64,000 bases of DNA from an uncultured Paracoccus sp. (GCF_947487305.1 NZ_CANKWH010000014.1:37947-101946); one strand, 5' to 3'; shown: positions 35,081-45,038, numbered from the stretch's first letter. Made by a program: numbers and translations. Notes: generated from the sequence alone by a model not told the origin.

Positions 35081-35287
35081 ATGATCGAGTTGTTCTTCAT
35101 CACCTGTCTGGCCGATGCGCCGGATGTCTGCCAGCCCCACAGCCTGCTGTTCGAAGAGCAGAACGGGCTGTTCACCTGCATGTTGCAGGGCCAGAACGAG
35201 CTGGCCCGCTGGGTTGAGGCGCATCCCAAGGAGCGGGTGCGGGAATGGAAGTGCCGCCTTGCCGGTCAGGAGCAGCGCAAGACTTGA
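35081..35287 (+). CDS. Small conserved hypothetical protein
   Basis: 68 aa, start ATG at 35081 with GGAGG 6 nt upstream. The sequence MIELFFITCLADAPDVCQPHSLLFEEQ contains several cysteines (positions 9, 16, 33 and 58) but no CxxC pair. No membrane anchor is obvious. The good ribosome-binding site, promoter candidate and composition support a real gene, but I cannot name a family. It lies 56 nt before the M48 peptidase and may share its transcript. Confidence 0.65.
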   Translation: MIELFFITCLADAPDVCQPHSLLFEEQNGLFTCMLQGQNELARWVEAHPKERVREWKCRLAGQEQRKT

Positions 35288-35343
35288 CCGCCTTTGGCCG
35301 CCGCCCTAGCGATGGGCGGGCTGGTCTGTTGTCAGGTGGTTCC

Positions 35344-36213
35344 ATGTGCGCGCATCCCTCGCCTTCCGAAACCGATTTCCGCCGATTCCGGCATCGGTGG
35401 GAAATGCCGATGATCTGGCTCTCGGCGCTGATCACGCTGATCGGCTTCGCCGCCGCGCTCGCCGTCCTGATGGTCGATGCCGAGACGGTCTTGACCCCGG
35501 CCTTGGGTGAGGAGGATGCGGCGGCGCTGGTCGATACGGCCTCGTTCCTGATCCTGCTGCCGCTGGCGCCGCTGATCTTCTATGTCTATCGCTTCTACAT
35601 GGCGGCGGGGGCGCGGGCCAATGCGATCCTTGTAGGGCCTGAACAATTCCCCGACCTTCATGCACTCTATCTGGATCTGGCGCAGCGTCTGGACATGCCG
35701 AACCCGCCCCGGCTTTACCTGACCAACGGCAACGGCGTGGTGAATGCCTATGCGCTCGAATGCAACCGGCGCTATCGCTATGTCGTCATCCATGCCGAGA
35801 TCGCGCTTCTCTTGCCGACGGCGCCCGATGTGGTCGAGTTCGTGCTGGCGCATGAGCTGGCCCATCACAAGCTGCGCCATGTCTCGCTGTGGCGGCTGGT
35901 GATCGGCATCGTCCCGAATGTCCTGCTGCTGCCCGGCATCACCACCACGCGGGCGCAGGAATATTCCGCCGACCGGGTGGCGCTGGCCGTCTGCCCCAAC
36001 CATGCCGCTGCCGTGCGCCTGCTCGCCGTCGGGCCGTGGATGGCCGATGGCGTGAACCCCGAGGCCTGGGCCGCGCAATGCGAGGCCGAACACCGCGAAT
36101 GGCTGATCCGGCTGACCAACGGGCTTTCGAGCCATGCAGTCATGGTCAAACGCTTCAAGGCGCTGCGCGATATCGAGCGCGACGGCTTTTCAAGGCAGGG
36201 CGAGATGTTCTGA
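35344..36213 (+). CDS. M48 family membrane metallopeptidase
   Basis: 289 aa HtpX/Ste24-type zinc protease. Two membrane helices lie at about 20-42 and 60-80. The active-site motif HELAHH sits in [14 protein letters not shown] near residue 168, and the distal zinc ligand is the Glu of [12 protein letters not shown] third hydrophobic stretch ([15 protein letters not shown]) follows the active site. The ATG at 35344 was preferred over an upstream in-frame codon because the family N-terminus begins here. A role in membrane protein quality control is inferred from the family. Confidence 0.88.
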   Translation: MCAHPSPSETDFRRFRHRWEMPMIWLSALITLIGFAAALAVLMVDAETVLTPALGEEDAAALVDTASFLILLPLAPLIFYVYRFYMAAGARANAILVGPEQFPDLHALYLDLAQRLDMPNPPRLYLTNGNGVVNAYALECNRRYRYVVIHAEIALLLPTAPDVVEFVLAHELAHHKLRHVSLWRLVIGIVPNVLLLPGITTTRAQEYSADRVALAVCPNHAAAVRLLAVGPWMADGVNPEAWAAQCEAEHREWLIRLTNGLSSHAVMVKRFKALRDIERDGFSRQGEMF

Positions 36214-36226
36214 CCCGAACGGTCCG

Positions 36227-36248
36227 GGCTGGCGCACCCCCGCCAGCC
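36227..36248 (+). terminator. Hairpin after the M48 peptidase gene
   Basis: 8-bp stem GGCTGGCG/CGCCAGCC with a 6-nt loop, 14 nt after the stop codon. No T tract follows, so it may end or protect the transcript inefficiently. Confidence 0.3.
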
Positions 36249-36349
36249 ATGGCACAGGGCGGCCCCACGTTGAGGCTGCGCGAATCAAATGCGTGCTGCG
36301 CAACTTTTTGGATGTATCGTGGGCAGATGTAACGAAGGGGGAAATCACC

Positions 36350-37618
36350 ATGAGCAATGCCACGCCGGCCACCGCCACAGGTTCAGCCGATCGTCTGTCC
36401 TGGACCAAATACGACACCACCTGGATGCTCAGCCTGTTCGGCACCGCCGTTGGCGCGGGCATCCTGTTCCTGCCGATCAATGCCGGCATCGGTGGCTTCT
36501 GGCCGCTGGTCATCATGGCGCTGCTGATCGGGCCGATGACCTATCTGTCGCACCGGGCGCTGGCGCGCTTTGTCTGTTCCTCGGAAAACCCCGAGAATGA
36601 CATCACCACGGTCGTCGCCCAGTATTTCGGCCCCGGCGCCGGACGGGCGATCACGCTGCTCTATTTCCTCGCCATCTATCCGATCGTGCTGATCTATGGC
36701 GTCGGCATCACCAATACCGTCGGCAGCTTCATGGAAAACCAGCTGGGCATGGCTCCGCCGCCGCGCTGGCTGCTGTCGGGACTGCTGATCGCCGGGATGA
36801 TGGGGGTGATGCTGGCCGGGCAGCGGGTCATGCTGATCGTAACCGAATGGCTGGTTTATCCGCTGGTGGCGATCCTGATCTTCCTGTCGCTCTACCTGGT
36901 GCCGCAGTGGAACCTGTCCTCGGTGCGCGAGGTGACGCCGCTTGGACTGTCCCTGAAAACCATCTGGCTGACCATGCCGGTGCTGGTCTTCGCCTTCAAC
37001 CATTCGCCCGCCATCTCGCAATTCGCCTGCGCGATGAAGCGCGACTATGGCCGTGATGCGAGCGAGAAATCCGACCAGATCCTGCGGCGCACCTCGATGA
37101 TGCTGGTGGGCTTCGTCATGCTGTTCGTGTTTTCCTGCGTGCTGGCGCTGAGCCCGGCGCAGCTGGTCGAAGCCAAGGCGCAGAACCTGCCGATCCTCTC
37201 CTACCTGGCCAACGTGATGGAGAGCCCGTTCATCAGCTATTTCGGTCCGCTGGTGGCCTTCGTCGCCATCGTCTCGTCCTTCTTCGGCCATTACCTTGGC
37301 GCCAGCGAAGGGCTGCACGGCATCCTGCGCGGCAACGTCTTCCGTGATGCAGGGGCGATGCCGGACAAGACGCTCTACATGCTGATCGCCGGGTTCATCT
37401 TCTTCACCACCTGGGGCGTGGCGATCCTGAACCCCAGCATCCTCGGCATGATCGAGACGCTTGGCGGGCCGGTGATCGCGGCGATCCTGTACCTGATGCC
37501 GATGTATGCGATCCACCGGGTGCCGGCGCTGGCGAAATATCGCGGGCAGGCGTCGAACATCTTTGTCACCGCCGCCGGCCTCGTGGCGATCAGCGCGATC
37601 CTTTACGGGCTGTTCTAG
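36350..37618 (+). CDS. HAAAP family serine/threonine permease (SdaC/TdcC-like)
   Basis: Proton-coupled amino acid importer of the inner membrane. 422 aa with about eleven helices. The N-terminal segment [26 protein letters not shown] and [15 protein letters not shown] near residue 305 match SdaC/TdcC closely, so serine or threonine is the likely substrate; tryptophan/tyrosine members are more distant. The ATG at 36350 has AGGGGG upstream. It converges on ccr, with a shared terminator between them. Confidence 0.88.
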   Translation: MSNATPATATGSADRLSWTKYDTTWMLSLFGTAVGAGILFLPINAGIGGFWPLVIMALLIGPMTYLSHRALARFVCSSENPENDITTVVAQYFGPGAGRAITLLYFLAIYPIVLIYGVGITNTVGSFMENQLGMAPPPRWLLSGLLIAGMMGVMLAGQRVMLIVTEWLVYPLVAILIFLSLYLVPQWNLSSVREVTPLGLSLKTIWLTMPVLVFAFNHSPAISQFACAMKRDYGRDASEKSDQILRRTSMMLVGFVMLFVFSCVLALSPAQLVEAKAQNLPILSYLANVMESPFISYFGPLVAFVAIVSSFFGHYLGASEGLHGILRGNVFRDAGAMPDKTLYMLIAGFIFFTTWGVAILNPSILGMIETLGGPVIAAILYLMPMYAIHRVPALAKYRGQASNIFVTAAGLVAISAILYGLF

Positions 37619-37640
37619 GCTGCACACAGTCAAACCAAAT

Positions 37641-37680
37641 GAAAACGGGCGGTCCCAAGGGGCCGCCCGTTCGTCTTGCC
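37641..37680. terminator. Bidirectional terminator between the permease gene and ccr
   Basis: Stem ACGGGCGG/CCGCCCGT (37645-37652, 37663-37670), extended inside by a G-U pair and two or three G-C pairs. On the minus strand it is followed by TTTTCATTTGG; on the plus strand by TTCGTCTT. It serves ccr well and the permease gene less well. Confidence 0.75.
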
Positions 37681-37695
37681 GGCCGCTCTGCGGGA

Positions 37696-38988
37696 TCAGC
37701 GGTTGCGGCCAGCCTCGAGCGCATCCTCGAAGGTGCGCAGCCCGGTGATCGGGGCCTGGACCAGAACCGCCATGTTCCCGGGCTTGTGCTGGTTCTTGTA
37801 CATCTTGGTATGGGCAGCCGGGATCTCGGCCCAGGGGAAGACCTCGGACATGCAGGGGTCAAGCCGGCGCTCGAGCATCAGCTTGTTGGCCGCCGAAGCC
37901 TGCTTCAGATGAGCGAAGTGGCTGCCCTGGATGCGCTTCTGGTGCATCCACAGGTACCGCACGTCGAAGGTGCAGTTGAAGCCCGTGGTGCCGGCGCAGA
38001 TCACGATCATGCCGCCCTTCTTGCAAACCAGTGTCGAGACCGGGAAGGTCGCCTCGCCGGGATGCTCGAACACGATGTCGACATTGTTGCCCTTGCCGGT
38101 GATGGCCCAGATGGCCGCGCCGAACTTGCGCGCCTCGGTGAACCATTCCTTGTATTCGGGCGTGTTCACCGTGGGCAGTTGCCCCCAGCACTTGAACTCC
38201 TTGCGGTTGATGACGCCCTTGGCGCCAAGGCCCATGACGAAGTCGCGCTTGTCCTCTTCCGAGATCACGCCGATGGCATTGCCGCCTGCCGCGTTGATCA
38301 GCTGGATGGCATAGGAACCGAGGCCGCCAGAGGCGCCCCAGACCAGCACGTTCATGCCCGGCTTCAGCTCGTGCGGCTCGTGCCCGAAGAGCATCCGGTA
38401 GGCGGTGGCCAGCGTCAGCGTGTAGCAGGCCGATTCTTCCCAGGTCAGGTGGCGCGGGCGGGGCATCAGCTGCTGCGACTGGACGCGGGTGAACTGGGCG
38501 AAGCTGCCGTCCGGCGTCTCGTAGCCCCAGATTCGCTGGGTCGGCGAATACATCGGGTCGCCGCCATTGCATTCCTCGTCGTCACCATCGTCCTGGTTGC
38601 AATGGATGACGACCTCGTCGCCGACCTTCCAGCGCTTGACCTTGTCGCCCACCGCCCAAACGATGCCCGAGGCATCCGAACCGGCGATGTGATAGGGCTG
38701 CTTGTGCACGTCGAACATGCTGATCGGCTTGCCCAGCCCCGCCCAGATGCCGTTGTAGTTGACGCCCGCCGCCATCACCAGAACCAGCACCTCGTTGCTG
38801 TCCAGCGTCGGCACGTCGACGACCTCCATCTGCATGGCCTGTTCCGGCTCGCCCTGACGCTCGCGCCGGATCGCCCAGGCGTGCATCTGCTTCGGGACGT
38901 AGCCGAGGGGCGGCATCTCGCCGATATCGTAAAGATCCTTCTCGGGCGCCTCGTAGGCAGCGATCGGGGTCGGGGCATCAAGGGCCAT
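37696..38988 (-). CDS. ccr: Crotonyl-CoA carboxylase/reductase
   Basis: Key enzyme of the ethylmalonyl-CoA pathway: NADPH-dependent reductive carboxylation of crotonyl-CoA to ethylmalonyl-CoA, used to assimilate acetate and other C2 units without a glyoxylate shunt. 430 aa, normal length. Medium-chain reductase fold with NADPH loop VWGASGGLGSYAIQL near residue 200. The long N-terminal extension and the EHPGEATFPVSTLVCKKGG segment are typical of Ccr and not of ordinary quinone reductases. The ATG at 38988 has AGGAGAG upstream. It is divergently placed with respect to ecm, with an acyltransferase gene between them. Confidence 0.97.
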   Translation of the reverse strand: MALDAPTPIAAYEAPEKDLYDIGEMPPLGYVPKQMHAWAIRRERQGEPEQAMQMEVVDVPTLDSNEVLVLVMAAGVNYNGIWAGLGKPISMFDVHKQPYHIAGSDASGIVWAVGDKVKRWKVGDEVVIHCNQDDGDDEECNGGDPMYSPTQRIWGYETPDGSFAQFTRVQSQQLMPRPRHLTWEESACYTLTLATAYRMLFGHEPHELKPGMNVLVWGASGGLGSYAIQLINAAGGNAIGVISEEDKRDFVMGLGAKGVINRKEFKCWGQLPTVNTPEYKEWFTEARKFGAAIWAITGKGNNVDIVFEHPGEATFPVSTLVCKKGGMIVICAGTTGFNCTFDVRYLWMHQKRIQGSHFAHLKQASAANKLMLERRLDPCMSEVFPWAEIPAAHTKMYKNQHKPGNMAVLVQAPITGLRTFEDALEAGRNR

Positions 38989-39031
38989 GGTTCTCTCCTG
39001 TCTCTTGCTGCGGCGCAGAATCGCAGCGGCA

Positions 39032-39054
39032 TTGACGCCTTCGTAAGACGTCAA
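39032..39054. promoter_or_regulatory. Near-perfect 23-bp palindrome upstream of ccr
   Basis: Outer arms TTGACG (39032-39037) and CGTCAA (39049-39054), inner arms CTT (39039-39041) and AAG (39045-39047) around the centre CGT. It begins 44 nt upstream of the ccr ATG. It looks like a dimeric regulator site; one arm may double as a -35 hexamer. Confidence 0.5.
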
Positions 39055-39093
39055 GCGCAATAATGCAACAGTGAGAAGGTATAATTTGTAACT

Positions 39094-40161
39094 TTATGTC
39101 GCGCGCGACGGCGCGCTGCGCCCGGCTTCGTGCTGCGAGTGCAAAGGTCTCAGCCCAAGGATCATGACCCGGGTCAGGTTGTGACGCTCGGCCAGCGTGT
39201 GAACGGCAACCGGCAGCGCCACCCCGGCCAGGATGCCGGCGATCAGCTGCAAAACCAGTTGGTCATAACCGATGCTGTCGAGAAGCCGACGCATCAGCGA
39301 GGTGCCGAAGACATGATAAAGATAGATGGTAAAGGACATCGCAGCGATGCGGTCGAGAGATCGCAGCCGTGGCAGAACCTGCAGGGTCACAAGACAGCCG
39401 CCAACCGCGCTCAGCAGGCTTTGCAGATCGCGCCGGTCCTGCGAGAACATGCCGGTCTCGCGCAGGATCTGGATGTTCCAGGCCGAGCCTATGAGCAGAA
39501 GTGCCAGTGCCCCGGCCAGGATCCGCCGCCGGTGCGCCAGCAGCTTACCGCGATGCCGCCAGACCAGAATGCCGAGCAGAAAATAAGGCAGCAGGATCAT
39601 TGCGCCATCGATCGAGAAGGGATCATTCGGCACCGCGAACCCTGACAGGGACAGAAAACAGGCTGGCAGCAGGGTATAGTGCGCGATGCGGCCACCGGTC
39701 AGGCTGTCCAGCGGGACATAAACGACGAAGATCAAGAGAATCGACTGCAGGAACCAGAAATGTGCATATCCGGTAACAAAGGGCGTCAGGTAACGCGCGT
39801 GCACATCCAGCCGTGTATGACCCAGCGAACTTGCCAGTTCGAAGGCGAACATGGCGACGATGCCTGGCACAACCAGCCTCCGCAGCTTGCCTGCGAAGAA
39901 TCTTGGCAGGCCCATGGGTGCGGGCGACCTGATCGCGAAAACCAGGCCGGCGATCATCGCAAACAGAGGCATGCGCAGATCCAGCAGGAAATCGGCGAAA
40001 AGGCGCAGCGGCTCGGGATAGTCGATTTGCAATCCCGCATCGGGTCCGGCACCGATCACATGATAGGTAACAAGCAGCAGGGCTGCGATCGCCCGCATGG
40101 TATCGACTGGAAACTGGCCGTCATTCGCTTCGGCCAAGGTCGAACCTTCAGGACAGGACAT
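39094..40161 (-). CDS. Acyltransferase family 3 membrane protein (OafA/YrhL-like)
   Basis: 355 aa integral membrane acyltransferase of the kind that O-acetylates surface polysaccharide, Nod factors or peptidoglycan. About ten helices. The N-terminal signature VDTMRAIAALLLVTYHVIG carries the conserved His of the family, and a second conserved region LRMPLFAMIAGLVFAIR lies near 60. No SGNH domain is attached. There is no good ribosome-binding site before the ATG at 40161. Composition looks less GC-biased than the flanking ccr and ecm genes, which fits later insertion between them; it has no evident link to that pathway. Confidence 0.88.
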   Translation of the reverse strand: MSCPEGSTLAEANDGQFPVDTMRAIAALLLVTYHVIGAGPDAGLQIDYPEPLRLFADFLLDLRMPLFAMIAGLVFAIRSPAPMGLPRFFAGKLRRLVVPGIVAMFAFELASSLGHTRLDVHARYLTPFVTGYAHFWFLQSILLIFVVYVPLDSLTGGRIAHYTLLPACFLSLSGFAVPNDPFSIDGAMILLPYFLLGILVWRHRGKLLAHRRRILAGALALLLIGSAWNIQILRETGMFSQDRRDLQSLLSAVGGCLVTLQVLPRLRSLDRIAAMSFTIYLYHVFGTSLMRRLLDSIGYDQLVLQLIAGILAGVALPVAVHTLAERHNLTRVMILGLRPLHSQHEAGRSAPSRAT

Positions 40162-40332
40162 CGCTGAACCATTGGTGAAAACACCCGAGGAGCTTAATAG
40201 ATCCTACCTTCCTCTGACAATTGACACTTATCGACAGGTCTCGCGACGTTGGAGCGAAGCGCGGGACGGCGATTTGGGCAAAGGAAAGAATGCCGATGGC
40301 ACGAAAACTCGGAATTGCCGCAGCGCAGCGAA

Positions 40333-40362
40333 TTGACAAGGTCAGGAAATTTCGCATATCCG
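40333..40362 (+). promoter_or_regulatory. ecm promoter
   Basis: Perfect TTGACA (40333-40338), 18-nt spacer, TATCCG (40357-40362). The predicted start at about 40369 gives a 37-nt leader before the ATG at 40406. Confidence 0.6.
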
Positions 40363-40405
40363 TTCGGTGGAGTAACAAAATTTCACGATGATGCAGGAGC
40401 CTGCG

Positions 40406-42379
40406 ATGACCCGGACCGTGAGCCCAAGCAAGGACAAACCCTGGCTGTTCCGCACCTATGCCGGCCATTCGACGGCAGCCAAGTCGAACGAGCTCTATCG
40501 CAGCAACCTGTCCAAAGGCCAGACCGGGCTCTCCGTCGCCTTCGACCTGCCCACCCAGACTGGCTATGACAGCGATCACGTTCTGGCGCGGGGCGAGGTG
40601 GGCAAGGTCGGCGTGCCGATCAGCCATCTGGGCGACATGCGCGCACTGTTCGACCAGATCCCGCTGGAACAGATGAACACCTCGATGACGATCAATGCGA
40701 CGGCACCCTGGCTTCTGTCGCTCTACATCGCCGTGGCCGAGGAGCAGGGGGCCGATGTCTCGCAACTGCAGGGCACGGTGCAGAACGATCTGATCAAGGA
40801 ATACCTGTCGCGCGGCACCTATATCTGCCCGCCAAAGCCCAGCCTTGCGATGATCACCGATGTGGCCGCCTATACGCGCGAGCATCTGCCGAAATGGAAC
40901 CCGATGAATGTCTGTTCCTATCACCTGCAGGAGGCCGGGGCGACGCCGGAGCAAGAACTGGCCTATGCACTGGCCACCGGCATCGCGGTGCTGGACGACC
41001 TGAAGACCAAGGTGCCGGCTGAGGGTTTTCCCGAGATGGTGGGGCGGATCAGCTTCTTCGTAAATGCGGGCATCCGCTTCGTCACCGAGATGTGCAAGAT
41101 GCGCGCCTTTACAGAGCTCTGGGACGAGATCACGCGCGACCGATATGGCATCACCGAAGAGAAATACCGCCGCTTCCGCTATGGCGTGCAGGTGAACAGC
41201 CTCGGCCTGACCGAGCAGCAGCCCGAAAACAACGTCTATCGTATCCTCTTGGAAATGCTGGCCGTCACGCTGTCCAAGAACGCCCGCGCCCGCGCCGTGC
41301 AGCTTCCGGCCTGGAACGAGGCGCTTGGCCTGCCGCGGCCCTGGGACCAGCAATGGTCGCTGAGGATGCAGCAGATCGTCGCATATGAGACCGATTTGCT
41401 GGAATATGGCGATCTCTTCGACGGCAACCCGGTGATCGCGGCGAAGGTCGAGGATTTGAAGGCCGGCGCCAGGGCAGAACTGGCGACGCTCGATGACATG
41501 GGCGGGGCGATTGCGGCCATCGACTACATGAAGTCGCGGCTCGTCGAGGCCAATGCCGAGCGGCTGAACCGGATCGAGGCGAACGAGACCGTCGTGGTCG
41601 GTGTGAACCGCTGGCAGCAGGGCGAGGCCTCGCCGCTGACGGCGGGGGATGGTGGTATCATGGTCGTCGATCCGGCGGTCGAGCAGGAGCAGATTGCCCG
41701 GCTTCAGGACTGGCGTGCGGGCCGTGACGAGGCGGCGGTCAAGGCCGCACTCGAGGCGCTGCGGGCGGCGGCGGCGAGTGGCGAGAATGTCATGCCCCAT
41801 TCCATCGCTGCCGCGAAAGCGGGCGTGACCACCGGCGAATGGGCCGGGGTGATGCGGCAGGTGCATGGCGAATATCGCGGCCCGACCGGGGTGTCGGCGG
41901 CGCCCTCGAACAAGACCGAGGGGCTGGAAGATATCCGCGAGGCGGTGAACGCGGTCAGCACGCGGCTGGGGCGGCGGCTGAAATTCGTCGTGGGCAAGCC
42001 GGGTCTCGATGGCCATTCCAACGGCGCAGAGCAGATTGCGTTCCGCGCCCGCGACTGCGGCATGGATATCACCTACGAGGGCATCCGCCTGACGCCCGAG
42101 CAGATCGTGGCGAGGGCGCGGGAGGAAGAGGCGCATGTGGTCGGCCTCTCGATCCTGTCGGGCAGCCATCTGCCGCTGATCGAGGAGCTGATGGAGCGGA
42201 TGCGGGCGGCGGGGTTGAGCCATGTGCCTGTGATCGTTGGCGGAATCATTCCCGACGAGGATGCGCGGCGGCTTTTGGCGATGGGGGTCACGCGGGTCTA
42301 TACGCCCAAGGATTTCCAACTGAACAGCATCATGATGGATATCGTGACGCTGGTGGAGCCGGGGGCTGCGGCGGCCTGA
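40406..42379 (+). CDS. ecm: Ethylmalonyl-CoA mutase
   Basis: Coenzyme-B12-dependent mutase turning (2R)-ethylmalonyl-CoA into methylsuccinyl-CoA in the ethylmalonyl-CoA pathway. 657 aa. The N-terminal TIM-barrel substrate domain (TGLSVAFDLPTQTGYDSDH, SMTINATAPWLLSLYIA) is followed by the cobalamin domain with the base-off motif D535-G-H537 (GLDGHSNG), VGLSILSGSH and VIVGGIIPDED. The length and single-chain form suit Ecm rather than methylmalonyl-CoA mutase, and ccr nearby supports it. The start at 40406 has AGGAG 7 nt before it; an upstream ATG at 40388 lacks one. Confidence 0.95.
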   Translation: MTRTVSPSKDKPWLFRTYAGHSTAAKSNELYRSNLSKGQTGLSVAFDLPTQTGYDSDHVLARGEVGKVGVPISHLGDMRALFDQIPLEQMNTSMTINATAPWLLSLYIAVAEEQGADVSQLQGTVQNDLIKEYLSRGTYICPPKPSLAMITDVAAYTREHLPKWNPMNVCSYHLQEAGATPEQELAYALATGIAVLDDLKTKVPAEGFPEMVGRISFFVNAGIRFVTEMCKMRAFTELWDEITRDRYGITEEKYRRFRYGVQVNSLGLTEQQPENNVYRILLEMLAVTLSKNARARAVQLPAWNEALGLPRPWDQQWSLRMQQIVAYETDLLEYGDLFDGNPVIAAKVEDLKAGARAELATLDDMGGAIAAIDYMKSRLVEANAERLNRIEANETVVVGVNRWQQGEASPLTAGDGGIMVVDPAVEQEQIARLQDWRAGRDEAAVKAALEALRAAAASGENVMPHSIAAAKAGVTTGEWAGVMRQVHGEYRGPTGVSAAPSNKTEGLEDIREAVNAVSTRLGRRLKFVVGKPGLDGHSNGAEQIAFRARDCGMDITYEGIRLTPEQIVARAREEEAHVVGLSILSGSHLPLIEELMERMRAAGLSHVPVIVGGIIPDEDARRLLAMGVTRVYTPKDFQLNSIMMDIVTLVEPGAAAA

Positions 42380-42845
42380 TCGCGCCCCGGTATCTGCCGG
42401 TCAGGTCGCGCCGCCGGATGGATAGTTGAGCGAGACAGAAACCCGGTGGGAAATGCGCCCGGCCCGCCGCGCCCTGTCAGGCGCGGAAGGGATATCTCAC
42501 CCGCAGACCGGGGCGGCTTCTCTCTCGGCGGTCATCGGCTTCCCAGCCTGTACCGCGCCGCCGATACTGGCGCGGAAGGCTTGAGATTTCGTTAAGCCGC
42601 ATCATTCTCGCCGAAATATCCCCGCCGGGGGCATCGACGGCGCCACAGCAACAAGGTGGCAATTCGCGCGCGAGGCTCCGACTGCACCTGCCCCTTCCCA
42701 CGTCCCGCATTTTCCTGTAAACGCCCCCAATCTGAGACGTAGCGCCCGGCCTCGGGGCGACGCTTAAGGATTCAGGGGCTGCGGCAATGGGGCCGCCATA
42801 TGAACGGCGCGGCCAGAGGGCTGGTGCGCGCCTAGAGGAAACAAG
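42380..42845. other. Intergenic region with dispersed repeat and pnp leader
   Basis: 466 bases without a supported gene. It contains repeat copy B (42601-42634) and, near the right end, a GC-rich hairpin GGCCGC/GCGGCC (42791-42796, 42809-42814) just upstream of the pnp ribosome-binding site AGAGGAAA. In many bacteria the pnp leader forms a stem cut by RNase III for autoregulation; this hairpin could serve that role. rpsO, which often precedes pnp, is not here. Confidence 0.55.
42601..42634. repeat. Dispersed palindromic repeat, copy B
   Basis: Core TCGCCGAAATATCCCCGCCG followed by GGGG, same orientation as the copy at 54568. It lacks the longer downstream G-rich hairpin of the other copies. 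Confidence 0.55.
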
Positions 42846-44987
42846 ATGTTTGATGAAGTGAAAAAATCGATCCAGTGGGGCCAGGAAACGCTCACGCTGG
42901 AAACGGGCAAGGTTGCGCGTCAGGCTGACGGCAGCGTCATCGCCACCCTGGGCGAGACCAGCGTCATGGCCAACGTGACCTTCGCCAAGGAGCCGAAGCC
43001 GGGGCAGGATTTCTTCCCGCTGACCGTGCACTACCAGGAAAAATACTACGCCGCCGGCAAAGTGCCCGGCGGGTTCTTCAAGCGCGAGGCGCGGCCGACC
43101 GAAAAGGAAACGCTGACCGCCCGCCTGATCGACCGTCCCTGCCGTCCGCTCTTCGTCAAGGGCTTCAAGAACGAAGTCCTGGTGATGTGCACCGTGCTGT
43201 CGCACGATCTGGTCAACGATCCCGATATCGTGGCGATGATCGCGGCCTCGGCGGCGCTGACCATTTCCGGCGTGCCCTTCATGGGTCCGATCGGCGCCGC
43301 GCGCGTCGGCTTTGCCAATGGCGAATATGTGCTGAACCCGGAAGTTCAGGACATGGACCAGCTGCGCAACAACCCCGAGCAGCGTCTCGATCTGGTCGTC
43401 GCCGGCACCAAGGACGCCGTGATGATGGTCGAATCGGAAGCCTATGAGCTGACCGAGGAAGAGATGCTGGGCGCGGTAAAGTTCGGCCACGAGCAGATGC
43501 AGCCGGTCATCGACCTGATCATCGACTTCGCCGAAGACGCCGCGAAAGAGCCTTTCGACTATCAGGCGCCGGATTACAGTGCGCTCTATGGTCGGGTGAA
43601 GGGGCTGGGCGAGACCGGCATGCGGGCCGCCTATGCCATCAAGGACAAGGGCGAGCGTCGCGATGCCATTCAGGCCGTGCGCGAAACCATCGTCGCCGGA
43701 CTGAACGAGGACGAGCTGGCCGACGCCAATCTGGGTTCGGCCCTGAAGAAGCTGGAATCGGCGATCCTGCGCGGTGACATCATCTCGGGCGGCGCCCGCA
43801 TCGACGGCCGCGACACCAAGACCGTCCGCGGCATCGACGCCGAGGTTGGCTTCCTGCCGCGCACCCATGGTTCGGCGCTGTTCACCCGTGGTGAAACCCA
43901 GGCGCTGGTCGTGACCACGCTGGGCACCGGCGATGACGAGCAGATCATCGACGCCCTGCACGGCAATTTCCGCTCGAACTTCCTGCTGCACTACAACTTC
44001 CCGCCCTATTCGGTCGGTGAGGTTGGCCGCGTGGGTTCGCCCGGACGTCGCGAGATCGGCCATGGCAAGCTGGCATGGCGCGCGCTGCAGGCGGTTCTGC
44101 CGGCGGCGACCGACTTCCCCTATACCATCCGCGTCGTCAGCGAGATCACCGAGTCGAACGGCTCGTCCTCGATGGCTTCGGTCTGCGGCGGCTCGCTGTC
44201 GATGATGGATGCGGGCGTGCCGCTGAAGGCGCCGGTTGCCGGCGTGGCGATGGGCCTGATCCTGGAAGACGATGGCAAATATGCGGTCCTGACCGACATT
44301 CTGGGTGATGAAGATCACCTGGGCGACATGGACTTCAAGGTTGCCGGCACCGCTGATGGCATCACCTCGCTGCAGATGGACATCAAGGTTGCGGGCATTA
44401 CGCCCGAGATCATGGAGCAGGCCCTGGCGCAAGCCAAGGACGGCCGGATGCACATCCTGGGCGAGATGGCCCATGCCCTGACCGAAGGCCGCCGCGAGTT
44501 CTCGGCCCATGCCCCGCGCATCGAGACCATGACCATCCCGACCGACAAGATCCGTGAAGTGATCGGCTCGGGCGGCAAGGTCATCCGCGAGATCGTCGAG
44601 GTTTCGGGTGCCAAGGTCGACATCAATGATGACGGCGTCATCAAGATCGCCTCGGCCAATGCCGATTCGATCAAGAAGGCCTATGACATGATCTACTCGA
44701 TCGTGGCCGAGCCGGAAGAAGGCCATGTCTACACCGGCAAGGTGGTGAAGCTGGTCGATTTCGGCGCCTTCGTGAACTTCTTCGGCAAGCGCGACGGTCT
44801 GGTGCATGTCAGCCAGATCGCGAACAAGCGTCTGGGTCATCCTTCGGAAGTGCTGAAGGAAGGCCAGGAAGTGAAGGTCAAGCTTCTGGGCTTCGACGAC
44901 CGTGGCAAGGTGCGCCTCGGCATGAAGATGGTCGACCAGGAGACCGGCGAAGAGATCGCCGAGAAGAAGGAAGAAACCGCCGAGTGA
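42846..44987 (+). CDS. pnp: Polyribonucleotide nucleotidyltransferase (PNPase)
   Basis: Phosphorolytic 3'-5' exoribonuclease and degradosome component. 713 aa: two RNase PH-like domains separated by a helical domain, then KH (GSGGK loop at about 577) and S1 ([31 protein letters not shown], from about 630). The catalytic second PH domain contains [24 protein letters not shown]. It is preceded by AGAGGAAACAAG and followed by a strong terminator, so it is transcribed alone here. Confidence 0.98.
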   Translation: MFDEVKKSIQWGQETLTLETGKVARQADGSVIATLGETSVMANVTFAKEPKPGQDFFPLTVHYQEKYYAAGKVPGGFFKREARPTEKETLTARLIDRPCRPLFVKGFKNEVLVMCTVLSHDLVNDPDIVAMIAASAALTISGVPFMGPIGAARVGFANGEYVLNPEVQDMDQLRNNPEQRLDLVVAGTKDAVMMVESEAYELTEEEMLGAVKFGHEQMQPVIDLIIDFAEDAAKEPFDYQAPDYSALYGRVKGLGETGMRAAYAIKDKGERRDAIQAVRETIVAGLNEDELADANLGSALKKLESAILRGDIISGGARIDGRDTKTVRGIDAEVGFLPRTHGSALFTRGETQALVVTTLGTGDDEQIIDALHGNFRSNFLLHYNFPPYSVGEVGRVGSPGRREIGHGKLAWRALQAVLPAATDFPYTIRVVSEITESNGSSSMASVCGGSLSMMDAGVPLKAPVAGVAMGLILEDDGKYAVLTDILGDEDHLGDMDFKVAGTADGITSLQMDIKVAGITPEIMEQALAQAKDGRMHILGEMAHALTEGRREFSAHAPRIETMTIPTDKIREVIGSGGKVIREIVEVSGAKVDINDDGVIKIASANADSIKKAYDMIYSIVAEPEEGHVYTGKVVKLVDFGAFVNFFGKRDGLVHVSQIANKRLGHPSEVLKEGQEVKVKLLGFDDRGKVRLGMKMVDQETGEEIAEKKEETAE

Positions 44988-45010
44988 TCGGTTGGTTCTG
45001 ACCAGATAGG

Positions 45011-45038
45011 AAGCCCCGGCCTGAGCGCCGGGGCTTTT
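45011..45038 (+). terminator. Rho-independent terminator of pnp
   Basis: 10-bp stem AAGCCCCGGC/GCCGGGGCTT with a 6-nt loop and TTTT, 24 nt after the pnp stop. Confidence 0.9.

Noticed and set aside
40148..42319. 723-codon antisense frame opposite ecm
   Set aside because: Shadow of the well-supported ethylmalonyl-CoA mutase.
42477..44840. 787-codon antisense frame opposite pnp
   Set aside because: A shadow of pnp in a high-GC codon pattern, with no domains.
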